Assembly: GCF_001905385.1 (NCBI RefSeq)
Contig: NZ_LIPF01000007.1
Location: 124,001-188,000, forward strand
Source: Streptomyces sp. CB02414
GTDB taxonomy: Bacteria; Actinomycetota; Actinomycetes; Streptomycetales; Streptomycetaceae
DNA length: 64,000 bases
Direction of reading: 5' to 3'
In this document: positions 8,560-18,018 of the stretch, in pieces
Position numbering within the stretch: the first letter of the stretch is position 1
Layout of the letters: every line of letters starts with the position of its first letter
Notes under the pieces: model-generated
Seen by the model: the letters and a program-made list of their open reading frames with translations, nothing else
Told to the model about the DNA's origin: nothing
Database searches by the model: none
Position numbers and translations under genes: made by a program

Positions 8560-9403
8560 GCGGTGCGAACGTCGTCCCGCACTCACTGGACTTCGACGCA
8601 CCGTCGAAGTCGTTCTACGTCGGTCGGTTCACTGAAGCACGGCACGGTCTCCGTCGTCAGTACGGACGGAAAGGTGCGCACCTTCATCGACGATCCGCAG
8701 ATCGTGTCGGCCCAAGCCGTCAACGTCGACCGCGAACGGGACCGCGTCCTGGTCAGCAACGTCGAATACGGCACCGCCGACCGCTCCCGCAAGGCACCGC
8801 GTTCCGAGTCGCCGGTGTCGGCAGCTGCGACCTGGAGTCCGGGAAGCAGAACTGGTGCGTCGACCTGACCGCACTCACCCTGGACGGCAAGCAGCACCTG
8901 ATCTCCGACGTGACGGTGGCCCCCGACGGCACCGCGTATGCCGTCGACGAGCTGACCCTGGCCGTCTTCCGCATCGACCCCGAAGGCGACGCCTCGGTCT
9001 TCATCCGGGACGGCCTGCTCCAGGACACCCTCGACATCCCCGACTTCCTGGACGACGTGGGGATGGCCACGGTGGAGTACGTGGAGGGCGACCCGTTGGT
9101 CATCGCCATGGCTGACGGCTCCCTGACACCGGTGCCGGTCCAGCACTCCGAGGACGCGCAGAAGGCGAAGCCTGTCCGCGCCACTGGCCTTCCCCACCGG
9201 CCGGGTTGCGTCCTGGCCGACGGCTCGATCACGGCCGGCAGACGGCAACCGTGACGGTCACCGACACCGTCACGGAACCAGTCACCAGCGATGTGACCGA
9301 GGGATTGACCAGAACGATGTACGCCCTCAGCGGCGGACTGGCCGACCTCCTCTCAGGCAAGCCCAACGACGGATTCACCCTGACCCCCGTCAAGACGGGC
9401 TGA
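8560..9403 (+). pseudogene. Secreted SMP-30/gluconolactonase-like beta-propeller, multiply frameshifted
   Basis: Three reading frames must be joined to follow the protein: VPHSLDFDAPSKSFYVG, then KHGTVSVVSTDGKVRTFIDD and NVDRERDRVLVSNVEYGTAD in another frame. It returns to the first frame for SCDLESGKQNWCVDLTALTL and DVTVAPDGTAYAVDELTLAV. After about 9200 the frame changes again to a tail TVTVTDTVTEPVTSDVTEGL and TMYALSGGLADLLSGKPNDG. The pattern matches SMP-30-like propellers of Streptomyces, which often end in exactly this ALSGGLADLL...DGFTL motif. The N-terminal signal region is missing or unrecognisable. At least three shifts rule out a single functional product. Confidence 0.75.
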
Positions 9404-9478
9404 CCCGGCCGTCCGCTCCCGAAACGCTTCCCCGCCCCGCCCCTACGCACGTGGATCCGCACCGCATCTAGGGTGTGG

Positions 9479-9681
9479 GTCGTCCGCACCGTGCTCCCGA
9501 AGGTCGAGCTGCGCTTCACCCCGACCCGCGCTTCCTGGGCCGATCCGATCGAGGCCCACTTCGCCCGCTGCGGGATTTCGCCCTGGCCAACGACGTACTC
9601 GCCGCTCAACGCAAGGAATGCGCGGAATCCGCAGCGAATGGCATCCGCTGGGGCGGACGCCGTCTCAGCGGCGCAGCCTGA
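9479..9681 (+). mobile_element. IS630-family transposase C-terminal remnant
   Basis: PKVELRFTPTRASWADPIEA followed by HFA in one frame, then FALANDVLAAQRKECAESAA and GIRWGGRRL in the next, match the DDE-domain end of IS630-type transposases (normally LRFTPTYASWANPIEAHFG...FTLAN...RIRSEKGIRWGGR). About 65 residues of a roughly 350-residue protein remain, with one frameshift near 9567. No terminal inverted repeats are visible. Confidence 0.75.
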
Positions 9682-9753
9682 CCGACCGCCAACCGCAGCC
9701 CCGGAGTACCGAAAGGGACAAGTTCACGAGAAGGACAGCGCCAGGAGAACCAC

Positions 9754-10131
9754 TCAGGAGGCGGACGGCTCGATCTCCCCCGCAAAGACGATGACCTGGT
9801 CGATGAGGCTCCGCCGCAGATGGACGATGTCCGTTCCCGCCAGGCGGGGGCCTCCATCCGGCGTGGTGAAGACCCACTGGTACCGGGCCCACTCGTCAGG
9901 CATGTCCACCGCCGAGCAGCGCACCATCGTGCCGGTCCCCGCCGGGTGGCGCCGGATGTCCAGCACGAACCGCTCGACCGCCGCGATTCCTTCGCTGCGA
10001 CCCAACGGTCCCCAGAAGACCACGTCTGAGGTCAGGGCCTGGGAGAGCAGGGCAGTCACATAGCTGTCGTCCGAAGTGTTGAACGCGGAGATGAACATGT
10101 CGATCGCGGAGCGTGCCGTCTCTTCCTGCAT
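9754..10131 (-). CDS. SnoaL/NTF2-like small protein
   Basis: The likely start is ATG 10131, giving 125 residues beginning MQEETARSAIDMFISAFN. The upstream frame is open but shows no coding character, and the ribosome-binding site is weak. The sequence (FISAFNTSDDSYVTALLSQA, then DVVFWGPLGRSEGIAAVERF and WARYQWVFTTPDGGPRLAGT) fits the cone-shaped alpha+beta NTF2-like fold. It ends on the typical IVHLRRSLIDQVIVFAGEI strands. Family members are cyclases, isomerases or binding proteins; no catalytic residue can be assigned here. It lies alone between an IS remnant and a short hypothetical gene. Confidence 0.75.
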   Translation of the reverse strand: MQEETARSAIDMFISAFNTSDDSYVTALLSQALTSDVVFWGPLGRSEGIAAVERFVLDIRRHPAGTGTMVRCSAVDMPDEWARYQWVFTTPDGGPRLAGTDIVHLRRSLIDQVIVFAGEIEPSAS

Positions 10132-10249
10132 GCCCCAGTAATACCAGCCGTTGAACAAGCAGCGGCCCCTGGCCAGAACGCATCCTTGTCGACAAGCCCC
10201 CCTTCCCTCACCCATTCAAGGTCATCATCTGTGACCGGATGGAGGGACC

Positions 10250-10525
10250 ATGCCGTTCGGCAGTGCAGACAGGGCCACACTCGGGGAGATCGCGCGACAG
10301 GTCAAAGACATCGGCGAAAGCGTCGCCGCGCGCAAACAGCAAGTCTCCGACCAGCAGCATGTCATCGACCAGATCCGCCGGGATGCGACCGGAGCCATCA
10401 GCACCGGACCACTCACCCTCATCAACAACGAGTTCGTCGCCGCCGTCAGGGAGATCACGGGCCGGCCATGTCACGACAGCGACGGCAAACCCGACCACAC
10501 CGACACATCGCCAGACGCGGCCTGA
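10250..10525 (+). CDS. Small hypothetical helical protein
   Basis: The start is ATG 10250 directly after a good GGAGGGACC. The 91-residue product has a helical, coiled-coil-like middle (ATLGEIARQVKDIGESVAAR then KQQVSDQQHVIDQI) and a polar tail rich in Asp, Thr and Pro. I do not recognise the family. A 19-bp hairpin follows 43 bases after the stop, which supports a real short transcription unit. Confidence 0.6.
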   Translation: MPFGSADRATLGEIARQVKDIGESVAARKQQVSDQQHVIDQIRRDATGAISTGPLTLINNEFVAAVREITGRPCHDSDGKPDHTDTSPDAA

Positions 10526-10568
10526 CTCGAACGCGGCCAGACCTACGGCCAGGGCCGCCCCGATCCCC

Positions 10569-10612
10569 CGAGCCGTGCCGACCCCGCCGGCCTGCGGGGT
10601 CGGCACGGCTCG
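10569..10612 (+). terminator. Perfect 19-bp stem-loop
   Basis: CGAGCCGTGCCGACCCCGC at 10569-10587 is exactly complementary to 10594-10612, with a six-base loop CGGCCT. It lies just past the stop of the small gene at 10525 and beyond the 3' end of the broken oxidoreductase on the other strand, so it may terminate from either side. It has no U-tract. Confidence 0.75.
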
Positions 10613-10729
10613 CAGCATCCCTGCTCAAGCGGCCTCGCGCCGAGCCTTCCGATCCGAACCTGAGAACGCCCTTCCTGGACAGCCGGAAGCCGGACGGCAG
10701 AAGGACCGACAAGACTCTCCAGCAGACGT

Positions 10730-11464
10730 GTAAGTGCAGGATCAGTTGCCGTTCGCCGAGTCACGGCGCCCGTCCTCGGTGGTGTGGTCGGCCGGGACGG
10801 AATGGGGGACGAAGTTCCAGGCGTCGGCGCTCGCGTGTCCGGCCCGGCGCATCGCGGCCGTACTCCCTGGCGACGCGCTGCGCGAGCGCCCACAGCACCC
10901 CGGCGGAGCGGGCCCCGTCGGGGAGGGTGGGGCCGAGGGCCTCGTACAGCAGGTGCGGGGCCATGACGACGGTGGACTTGTCGCGGACGGCCATGGCGGC
11001 GAAGGCGGGCTTGTACGGGGCGGCCCAGGCGGGCCGCCGCGCGCAGCACGGTGAGCCTGCCGCGGGGGACGGCGTCCGGTTCACGGACGAGGCGGGCGTA
11101 GATCTCGGGTTCGGGCAGGCTGCCGGGCAGCGGGTCGAGGACCCGGGGCGCAGGTGGAAGGTGCTCGGTCAGGGCGATGCCGATGAAGACGACCAGGTTC
11201 GAGCGCGGCAAGCGCCCTCGCGAAGGCGGCGGAGTCGGCCAGGAGTGCGCGGGGTTGGACGAATCGATGACTATCGCGCGGAACCGGTCGGGATGGTCGA
11301 TGAGGATCTCCTCGGTGATGACGTCGCAGGGAACCAGGCCTCCTGGCATCCGTGCGCATGGCGCCGGGCCTGGCGAGGTTCCCGGTCAGCAGCCAGGTCA
11401 GCTTGTTGAGGTAGGACACGAGCGTGCTGTTGGGACCCTGCTGGACGCCCAGGTCCTCGTACAT
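10730..11464 (-). pseudogene. Molybdopterin-dependent oxidoreductase fragment
   Basis: On the minus strand from about 11464 the frames read YEDLGVQQGPNSTLVSYLNK, LTWLLTGNLARPGA, then in other frames GGLVPCDVITEEILIDHPDR, RAIVIDSSNPAHS, ADSAAFARALAALE, LVVFIGIALTE, LPEPEIYARLVREPDAVPRG and RLTVLRAAARLG. These match the middle and C-terminal part of bis-MGD molybdopterin oxidoreductases (formate-dehydrogenase-like, FdhF/NarB group). At least four frameshifts occur (near 11350, 11230, 11180 and 11045), and the N-terminal Fe-S and molybdopterin regions are missing. It is not functional. Confidence 0.75.
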
Positions 11465-11536
11465 CGAGACTGTAGGTTGAAGCCTCTTACTATCGGACCA
11501 GTCTCAACTCCCGGCGCAGTCGTGAAAAATGGTGGA

Positions 11537-14308
11537 ATGACGCAAGGGAACCAGGGCTCCACACGCGGTCTTGACCTGACGGTGGTGGGTCGGGAAACCG
11601 AGACCGCAGAAGTCATGCGGCGCGTCGCCACTGACCGGTGTCACGGCGAGGTGTTGATCCTCACGGGCGAACCCGGTGCCGGCAAGAGCGTACTGCTCGA
11701 CTTCGCGGCCGACCGCGCGCGGCGTGAGGGCGGCCGGGTACTGCGAGCGGTCGGCAGCGAGTCCGAGGCGCACCTTGGGTTCGCGGGCCTTCATCAGATG
11801 CTCCGCTCGGTGCTCGGCGAACTGGACAGCCTGCCACCGCGGCAGCACTCCGCGCTCCGGGCGGCCCTGGGTCTGGGCGAACGCACCGAGGTCCCTGATC
11901 GCATGCTCGTCGGTCTCGCGGTTCTCACCTTGGTGTCGGACCTGGCGGAACCGGCGCCACTGCTCGTGGTGATCGATGATGCCCAGTGGATCGACCGCGC
12001 ATCGTTGGACGTTCTCTCCTTCGTGGCCCGGCGCATGGACAGCGAGCCCGTCACGCTGCTGGTAGGTGTGCGCGCCGCGGCCGTGCTGCCCGGGCTCGAC
12101 AAGGGATACGACCGTCTCGACATCGGTCCGTTGAGCGGTGAGGCCGCGAACCGGTTGCTCGACCAACAACCGACACCCCCCGTTGGTCGAACCCGGATGC
12201 GAATCTTGCAGGAGGCGGCCGGAAATCCGCTCGCCCTGATCGAACTGGCCCGCGCCACCGCCACCCGGCAGCTCGATGGCGGCAGCGTGGAAGGCCCGCT
12301 GCCCGTCACCGACCGATTGGAACGGATCTTCGCGCAGCACGCACGGCTCCTGCCAGAAGTAGCTCGCCGACCCCTCCTACTGCTCGCGGCTGCTGATGCG
12401 ACGGACGCACCGACTGCCTATCGGGGACTCCCCCAGGCCGACGACAAGACGTGGGCACCCGCGGAGCGGGCCGGTCTCGTACGCCGAGACGGCTTCCGGA
12501 TCTCTTTTCGCCACCCGCTCATCCGCTCGGCCGTCTACCATGCAGCGCCCTTCGAGGAACGCAGGCAAGCGCACCTCGCTCTCGCCGAGCTGCTGAGCGA
12601 GGAGCCTGACCGCCGCGCCTGGCACCTCGCCGCCGCGACCGCACGCCCCGACGAGGACGTGTCGGACGCCCTGCGGCAGACGGCCGATCGGGCCCGGCGC
12701 CGGGGCGGCTACGCGGCCGCTGCCGCCGCCTTGGAACGCGCCGCGGAGCTGAGCCCGAGCCGCGGGGACCGGGCTCAGCTGCTGACCGAGGCCGCCGCCA
12801 TGGCCGTCTTCACCGGTCAGCTCGGCTGGGTGGACCGCCTGGCCGCTGAGGTCCGGGGGCACAGTGATGATCCGGCATTGATCAGCAGGGCGTCGCTGGC
12901 CACCGGACAGCTCATGACCCTGCGTCGGAACCATGCGGCGGGCTTCGCCCTGCTGACGCGTATCGCCGAGGAAGCCGTGGAGACCCGGTCGCCCCGCCTG
13001 CTGGAGGCGCTCGCCGCGGCGGCGGTGGTCCGCTACTACTCGGGCGATGAGTCCCAGCAACAACAAATCAAAAGCCTGTTCACCAGTGTGCCGGACGCCA
13101 CCGTCAGGGGTGCCCTGCGCGCCTGGGTGCCGGCGGTCTCCGACCCCTACGGTGCGGGGGCCTCCCTCGTCCCGGCGCTGCCCGGACTGATCGCTGAGGC
13201 CAAGGACGACGCCGACAGTCTGACCGCGCTCGCCATCGTGGCGTGGATCTTGGACCAGACCGCCCTGGCTGCCAGAACCTTCGACGAGGCGTTCGACCGG
13301 TGGCAGGCCCGTGGCTCGCTGCCGGACGGTCTGGGATGTGCCTTCGGCTGGGCCTATCTGGAGCTGGGCCGGTGGGCTGAGGCCCGTTCGGTGGCCGCTG
13401 AGATCTCGGCGGTGGCGTCAGTGGCAGGGCTGGACCACGCCGAGGCGTGTGCGCATGCGCTCGACGCGACGGTGCTCGCGCTGCTCGGCGAGACGGTCGA
13501 CGCGCGACGGGGTGCCGAGCGGGCGTTGGTCCTCGTCGACCCGCTGGAGAGCCGCTCCGTCGCGGTCTTCGCACGCCGGGCCCTGGGCCTGGCGGCAGTG
13601 GCCGAGGGCGACTACGACACCGCGTATGCGCAGTTCCGCTCCGCCTTCACCGACGACGGCGGTCCGGTTCACTACCATGTCTCCTACACCGTCCTGGCCG
13701 AGCTCGCCTCGGCGGCCGTCCGCCGAGGTCGGCGGGAGGACGCCGCCGAACTGCTGGAGCGATCGGCGCGGCGCCTGGGTACAGGCGTTTCGGCACGGCT
13801 CAGCGCACTGCTCGACCGAGGCCGCGCTCTGCTCGCCGAGCCGGAGCACGCAGAACAGTACTTCCAGGCCGCGCTGGCGGACGACACGGGCGAGCAGTGG
13901 CCGTTCGAGCGGGCACAGACTCGGCTGGACTACGGCGAATGGCTCAGAAGACAACGTCGCATCGCTGAGGCCCGCCCGCTGCTGATCGCGGCACTCGACA
14001 CCTTCCGACGACTCGGCGCGCGGCCCTGGATCGAGCGGGCGAAGGCAGAACTCCGAGCTGCCGGCATCAACGCCGCCAGCAGCGTAGCGCCCAGCGCCCT
14101 CACCCAACTGAGCCCTCAGCAGCAACAGATCGTTCAACTCGCCGCCCGCGGCCTGACGAACCGCGAGATCGGAGAGAATCTCTTTCTTTCGCCCCGCACG
14201 GTTGGCTCCCACCTCTACCGGGTGTTTCCCAAACTGGGCATCACCGCCCGGTCGCAACTCCGCGATGTGATCGAAGGCACCCTGTCAGGCACCGGCACCC
14301 AGAGGTGA
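11537..14308 (+). CDS. LAL-type LuxR family transcriptional regulator
   Basis: From ATG 11537 the product is 923 residues; GTG 11522 in the same frame is an alternative, and neither has a strong ribosome-binding site. The N-terminal ATPase has Walker A GEPGAGKS at residues 44-51 and Walker B LLVVIDDAQWID near 140, followed by RHPLIRSAVYHAA typical of the STAND-like AAA core. A long helical TPR-like middle follows (ALERAAELSPSRGDRAQLLT, AILDQ-type repeats). It ends with a LuxR helix-turn-helix: LSPQQQQIVQLAARGLTNRE then IGENLFLSPRTVGSHLYRVF. LAL proteins activate secondary metabolism or carbon-use genes after binding an inducer (MalT, PikD). No obvious target operon lies next to it. Confidence 0.92.
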   Translation: MTQGNQGSTRGLDLTVVGRETETAEVMRRVATDRCHGEVLILTGEPGAGKSVLLDFAADRARREGGRVLRAVGSESEAHLGFAGLHQMLRSVLGELDSLPPRQHSALRAALGLGERTEVPDRMLVGLAVLTLVSDLAEPAPLLVVIDDAQWIDRASLDVLSFVARRMDSEPVTLLVGVRAAAVLPGLDKGYDRLDIGPLSGEAANRLLDQQPTPPVGRTRMRILQEAAGNPLALIELARATATRQLDGGSVEGPLPVTDRLERIFAQHARLLPEVARRPLLLLAAADATDAPTAYRGLPQADDKTWAPAERAGLVRRDGFRISFRHPLIRSAVYHAAPFEERRQAHLALAELLSEEPDRRAWHLAAATARPDEDVSDALRQTADRARRRGGYAAAAAALERAAELSPSRGDRAQLLTEAAAMAVFTGQLGWVDRLAAEVRGHSDDPALISRASLATGQLMTLRRNHAAGFALLTRIAEEAVETRSPRLLEALAAAAVVRYYSGDESQQQQIKSLFTSVPDATVRGALRAWVPAVSDPYGAGASLVPALPGLIAEAKDDADSLTALAIVAWILDQTALAARTFDEAFDRWQARGSLPDGLGCAFGWAYLELGRWAEARSVAAEISAVASVAGLDHAEACAHALDATVLALLGETVDARRGAERALVLVDPLESRSVAVFARRALGLAAVAEGDYDTAYAQFRSAFTDDGGPVHYHVSYTVLAELASAAVRRGRREDAAELLERSARRLGTGVSARLSALLDRGRALLAEPEHAEQYFQAALADDTGEQWPFERAQTRLDYGEWLRRQRRIAEARPLLIAALDTFRRLGARPWIERAKAELRAAGINAASSVAPSALTQLSPQQQQIVQLAARGLTNREIGENLFLSPRTVGSHLYRVFPKLGITARSQLRDVIEGTLSGTGTQR

Positions 14309-15254
14309 GAAGGCTGCGTCCGCCGCTGCGAGAGTGCCTGTTCGCAGGTCGAGGACTGTCCCAAGGCGGGCGCCTTCGCACCTGGGCGTGAAAGCCAGGA
14401 CTTGTCGATCGTCTGCGGCAGGGCATGCGAAGGGCGCAACTTGCCCGATGATCACGACGCGGAGCCTGAGCACCGACACCACGACGGGCCTGATACGCGC
14501 GGCCCCGGCCCGTGACCTAGACCAGGCACTGGCGTCCTTCCGCAAGGCGCATCTGCCCCTCACCCACCCGCTCAATTGCCAGCGCGGCCGTCGTGCTCGC
14601 GCCCGCCACCTGCTGGATTTGCTGGACGCCAGTCGGCACGCCCCAAGGACCGTCGCCGCAACGGCGCCTACTGCTCCACATCGACCGCCTCGACCTCACC
14701 TCGACCGGACTCCCTCAAGCCTCGGCCTCGCCCGCACCGGCCGCCGACGACACCATGGCGCCGTCCGCAGGCGGCGAGGTCTCCTCGCTGCCCAGGCCGG
14801 GAGACGGGCAGTCGGCTCCTGAACGAGGTTGTGCCGGCCGGTGACGAACCGCAGCTGTTCCCGGGCTCGCCCAGACCCGGACCGCGCACGGCTCCCCCGG
14901 TTCTCGCCTTGCGTCCGCATCGGCGCATGGACGGCTCTGCCCAGGTGCAGTCACGTGACGCATACCGCGCCGCGCCCGGCAAGACGCACCATGGCTGAGC
15001 GGAGTCGTCCACGAACGGACGCGTACCGGACGGCCCGTTTCCACCGGCGAGGACCCCCACGGTCCGATGCCCGCAACCAGCCTCGGCTGCGGGACCGCCC
15101 CGCACCGGTGACGCCGCGACCCGCAGTCACGGCGTCACCGGTGCACGGCCCGGCGGGGGCGCAGCGCCCCGTACCTGTCATGAGCGGCTGCTCACCCGTG
15201 TACAGCCCGCGCCTGCGGCCTGAGCACGCGCAATCGATCGAACTGGAGAGAATC
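14309..15254. other. No recognisable gene
   Basis: Several overlapping open frames exist on both strands but none shows a recognisable family or consistent codon use. The right end contains the ribosome-binding site and promoter of the metallo-hydrolase operon. Confidence 0.5.
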
Positions 15255-16169
15255 GTGGACACCATCACCCTGGGCGACGTCACCGTGACGCGAGTCCGGG
15301 AGTACTACGGCCCCGTCGGCATGACACCCGAGGCCTTCGTCCCGGACAGCCCGGCCCAGGCGTGGGACACGCACCGTTCCTGGCTGGTTCCGGACTTCCT
15401 GGACGCCGAGACCCGCATCGTCAACACCGCGATCCAGACCTGGGTCCTGCGCAGCGAGGGCAGAACCATCCTGGTCGACACCGGCGTCGGCAACTACAAG
15501 GACCGGCCGTACGCGCCGGTGTGGAGCCGCCTGGACACCGACTTCCTGGGCAATCTCGCCCGCGCCGGGGTGCGCCCCGAGGACGTCGACATCGTGATCA
15601 ACACCCACCTGCACATCGACCACGTCGGCTGGAACACCTACCTCGACGGCCGGACCTGGGTACCGACGTTCCCCAACGCCACCTACCTCATGGCGAAGGC
15701 CGACTTCGACTACTGGAACCCCGCCAACGAGAACAAGACCCTGCTCGGCCGCGGCAACCAGAACGTCTTCGAAGACAGCGTCGCCCCCGTGCGCGAGGCC
15801 GGCCTCACCCGGCTGTGGGAGGACAGCCACCGCATCGACTCCAACCTGCGCCTCGACCTCGCACCCGGCCACACCCCCGGCTCATCGGTGCTGCGGCTGG
15901 AGTCCGGCTCTGACCGCGCGCTGTTCGTCGGCGACCTGATACACAGCCCGATCCAGATCCACGAGCCCGACGCCAACAGCTGCTTCTGCGAGGACCCCGC
16001 CGAAGCACGCGCTACTCGCCACAAGCTCCTGGGCTCGGCGGCCGACAGCCACGCACTCGTCTTCCCCGCACACCTCGGCGGCCACAGTGCCGCCGAAGTC
16101 GTTCGTGCGGGCGGCAGGTTCGCTGTCAAGGGCTGGGCGCCCTTCTCCCCGTACACCGAGCAGGTCTGA
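15255..16169 (+). CDS. MBL-fold metallo-hydrolase
   Basis: The start is GTG 15255 with GGAGAG four bases upstream; the long open frame before it has no coding character. The 304-residue protein carries the metal-binding motif THLHIDHVGWNT near residue 115 (HxHxDH). Further metal ligands lie in LDLAPGHTPGSSVLRL (His) and ALFVGDLIHSPIQ (Asp), and a late His is in VFPAHLGGHSA. This is the class B hydrolase/lactonase subgroup (AttM, MlhB, quorum-quenching or drug-degrading enzymes). It lies 35 bases before a carboxylesterase gene, so the pair probably processes an ester or lactone substrate in the cytoplasm. A lactonase acting on butyrolactones is conceivable but unsupported. Confidence 0.88.
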   Translation: MDTITLGDVTVTRVREYYGPVGMTPEAFVPDSPAQAWDTHRSWLVPDFLDAETRIVNTAIQTWVLRSEGRTILVDTGVGNYKDRPYAPVWSRLDTDFLGNLARAGVRPEDVDIVINTHLHIDHVGWNTYLDGRTWVPTFPNATYLMAKADFDYWNPANENKTLLGRGNQNVFEDSVAPVREAGLTRLWEDSHRIDSNLRLDLAPGHTPGSSVLRLESGSDRALFVGDLIHSPIQIHEPDANSCFCEDPAEARATRHKLLGSAADSHALVFPAHLGGHSAAEVVRAGGRFAVKGWAPFSPYTEQV

Positions 16170-16204
16170 GGCCAGCGGCAGGAAAGGCGAGAAGGACACA
16201 CGAG

Positions 16205-17695
16205 ATGAGCCAGCACCCCGCCCCCGTCGTGACCACCGCGCAGGGCACCGTTCGCGGCCTGCGCCGGGGCCGCACCCTCACCTTCCAGAACATTCCGTAC
16301 GCCGCCCCGCCCCGCGGCGCCGACCGGTTCGCCCCGCCGCGCCCGCACGAACCGTGGCAGGGCGTACGGGACGCCACCCTGCCCGGACCCACCGCCCCGC
16401 AGGCGGAACGCAGGCTCGGCGACATCGACATGACCCCCTACTTCGGCACCGGCTGGAGCCGCGGCGATGACTACCTCACCGTGAACGTCTTCACGCCCGC
16501 CACCGGGGCCGGCGACCTGCCGGTCATGGTCTTCGTCCACGGCGGCGGCTTCGTCGCCGGATCGACGCGGGCCACCCTGTACGACGGCTCCGCCTTCGCC
16601 CGCGACGGCGTCGTCCTCGTCACCCTCAACTACCGGCTCGGCATCGCCGGGTTCCTCGACCTCCCCGGGGCACCCGCCAATCGCGGCCTGCTCGACGTCG
16701 TCGCCGCACTGCGCTGGGTGCGGGAGAACGTCGCCGCCTTCGGCGGCGACCCGCACAACGTCACCCTCTTCGGCCAGTCGGCCGGGGCGACCGTCGTCGG
16801 CGGCATCCTCGCCACCCCCGATGCCGCCGGGCTGTTCCGTCGCGCGATCGTGCAGAGCGGCAGCGGCCTGGGCGCGTTCACGCCCGAGCAGGCTGCCCGC
16901 GTCACCAAGGCCGCGGGCGATACCCTGGGCATCGAGCCCTTGGCCGACGCCTTCGCCTGCATCCCCGACGAGCGGCTCGTCGAGGCGGCCGGCAAGCTCA
17001 CGGGCATCGATCTGCGGACCGGTACCCACGGCGATCCGCTGATCGGCCTCAGCCCCTTCAGCCTGGTCCTGGACACCCAGCCCGCCGTATCCGTCGCCGC
17101 CGGCGGCGACGCCGACGTCGACCTGCTCGTCGGCACCAACACCGAAGAGGGGAACCTCTACCTGGTCCCGGTGGGCAAGTACGCCACCTCGACCGCCGCC
17201 GACGTCGACGAGACCGCCGCACGCTCGCACCCCGACCCCGCGCGGCTCGTCGAGACCTACCGCGCCTCACGCCCTGGGGCGTCCTTCGCCGAACTGCGCT
17301 CCGCCATCATGGCCGACGCCCTGTTCGGAGTGGGCAGCCGCGCTCTGGCCGACGCCCATGCCGCCCGTTCGCCGTCCGCCACCTACGCCTACGAGTTCGC
17401 CTGGCGCTCGCGCGCCCTGGGCGGAGAACTCGGCGCCGCCCACGGGGTCGAACTGCCCTTCGTCTTCGACCTCACCGACCGGGCCGAACTCAGCGGCCCC
17501 AACGCCCTGCTCGGCCCCGGCCAGGCCCCCGCTGACCTCGCGACCCGCGTCCACAAGACCTGGATCCGGTTCGCCCGGACCGGCGAGCCCGGCTGGGACC
17601 CGTACGACACCGGCCGCCGCGCCACCATGCGCATCGACGCCGAGTGGACCCAGGTCGACGACCCCCGCGGCCAGGAACGGCAGGCCTGGACCTGA
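16205..17695 (+). CDS. Type-B carboxylesterase
   Basis: The 496-residue product starts at ATG 16205. It shows the family order: GTVRGLRRGRTLTFQNIPYA near the N-terminus, the oxyanion motif VFVHGGGFVAGS, the nucleophile elbow VTLFGQSAGATVVGGILATP (Ser of GxSxG), the acidic residue in LLVGTNTEEGNLYLVP and the catalytic His in AAHGVELPFVFDL. It therefore looks catalytically complete. The length is normal for bacterial para-nitrobenzyl esterases. It follows the metallo-hydrolase gene by 35 bases in an apparent operon, and a broken ridA follows 37 bases later. No signal peptide is present, so it acts inside the cell. Confidence 0.92.
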   Translation: MSQHPAPVVTTAQGTVRGLRRGRTLTFQNIPYAAPPRGADRFAPPRPHEPWQGVRDATLPGPTAPQAERRLGDIDMTPYFGTGWSRGDDYLTVNVFTPATGAGDLPVMVFVHGGGFVAGSTRATLYDGSAFARDGVVLVTLNYRLGIAGFLDLPGAPANRGLLDVVAALRWVRENVAAFGGDPHNVTLFGQSAGATVVGGILATPDAAGLFRRAIVQSGSGLGAFTPEQAARVTKAAGDTLGIEPLADAFACIPDERLVEAAGKLTGIDLRTGTHGDPLIGLSPFSLVLDTQPAVSVAAGGDADVDLLVGTNTEEGNLYLVPVGKYATSTAADVDETAARSHPDPARLVETYRASRPGASFAELRSAIMADALFGVGSRALADAHAARSPSATYAYEFAWRSRALGGELGAAHGVELPFVFDLTDRAELSGPNALLGPGQAPADLATRVHKTWIRFARTGEPGWDPYDTGRRATMRIDAEWTQVDDPRGQERQAWT

Positions 17696-17732
17696 TCCCC
17701 AACCAGCTGACCGCACCCTTCAAGGAAACACC

Positions 17733-18018
17733 ATGGCCAGAACCGTCATTTCCACCGACAACGCGCCCTCCCGTCGGCCCCGCTGTCCCAGGGCATCCGC
17801 AAGGGCACCGTCCCAGCAGGTCTCCGGGCAGCTCCCCTCGCCCAGGACACCGGCGAGGTCATCCGCACCACGGTCGCCGAACAGGACACGCAAGCCCTGA
17901 GCAACGTCACCGCCGTCGTTGAGGCGGCGGGCCCTTCCCAGCCCGCACCACCGTCCACATGCAGCTCCCGCCGGGACTGCTCGTCGAGATCGACGCCTTG
18001 GCCGTGCTGGACGACTGA
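17733..18018 (+). pseudogene. ridA: RidA/YjgF-family gene, frameshifted
   Basis: ATG 17733 lies behind CAAGGAAACACC and encodes MARTVISTDNAPS, the usual RidA start. After that the frame breaks, but the expected continuation can be read across frames: SQGIRKGT, QVSGQLPLAQDTGEV, IRTTVAEQDTQALSNVTAVV EAAG, and finally MQLPPGLLVEIDALAVLDD with its stop at 18018. At least three shifts and a small internal deletion in the middle are needed. RidA proteins deaminate reactive imine/enamine intermediates. Its place behind a hydrolase and an esterase suggests it was once the third gene of that operon. Confidence 0.75.
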
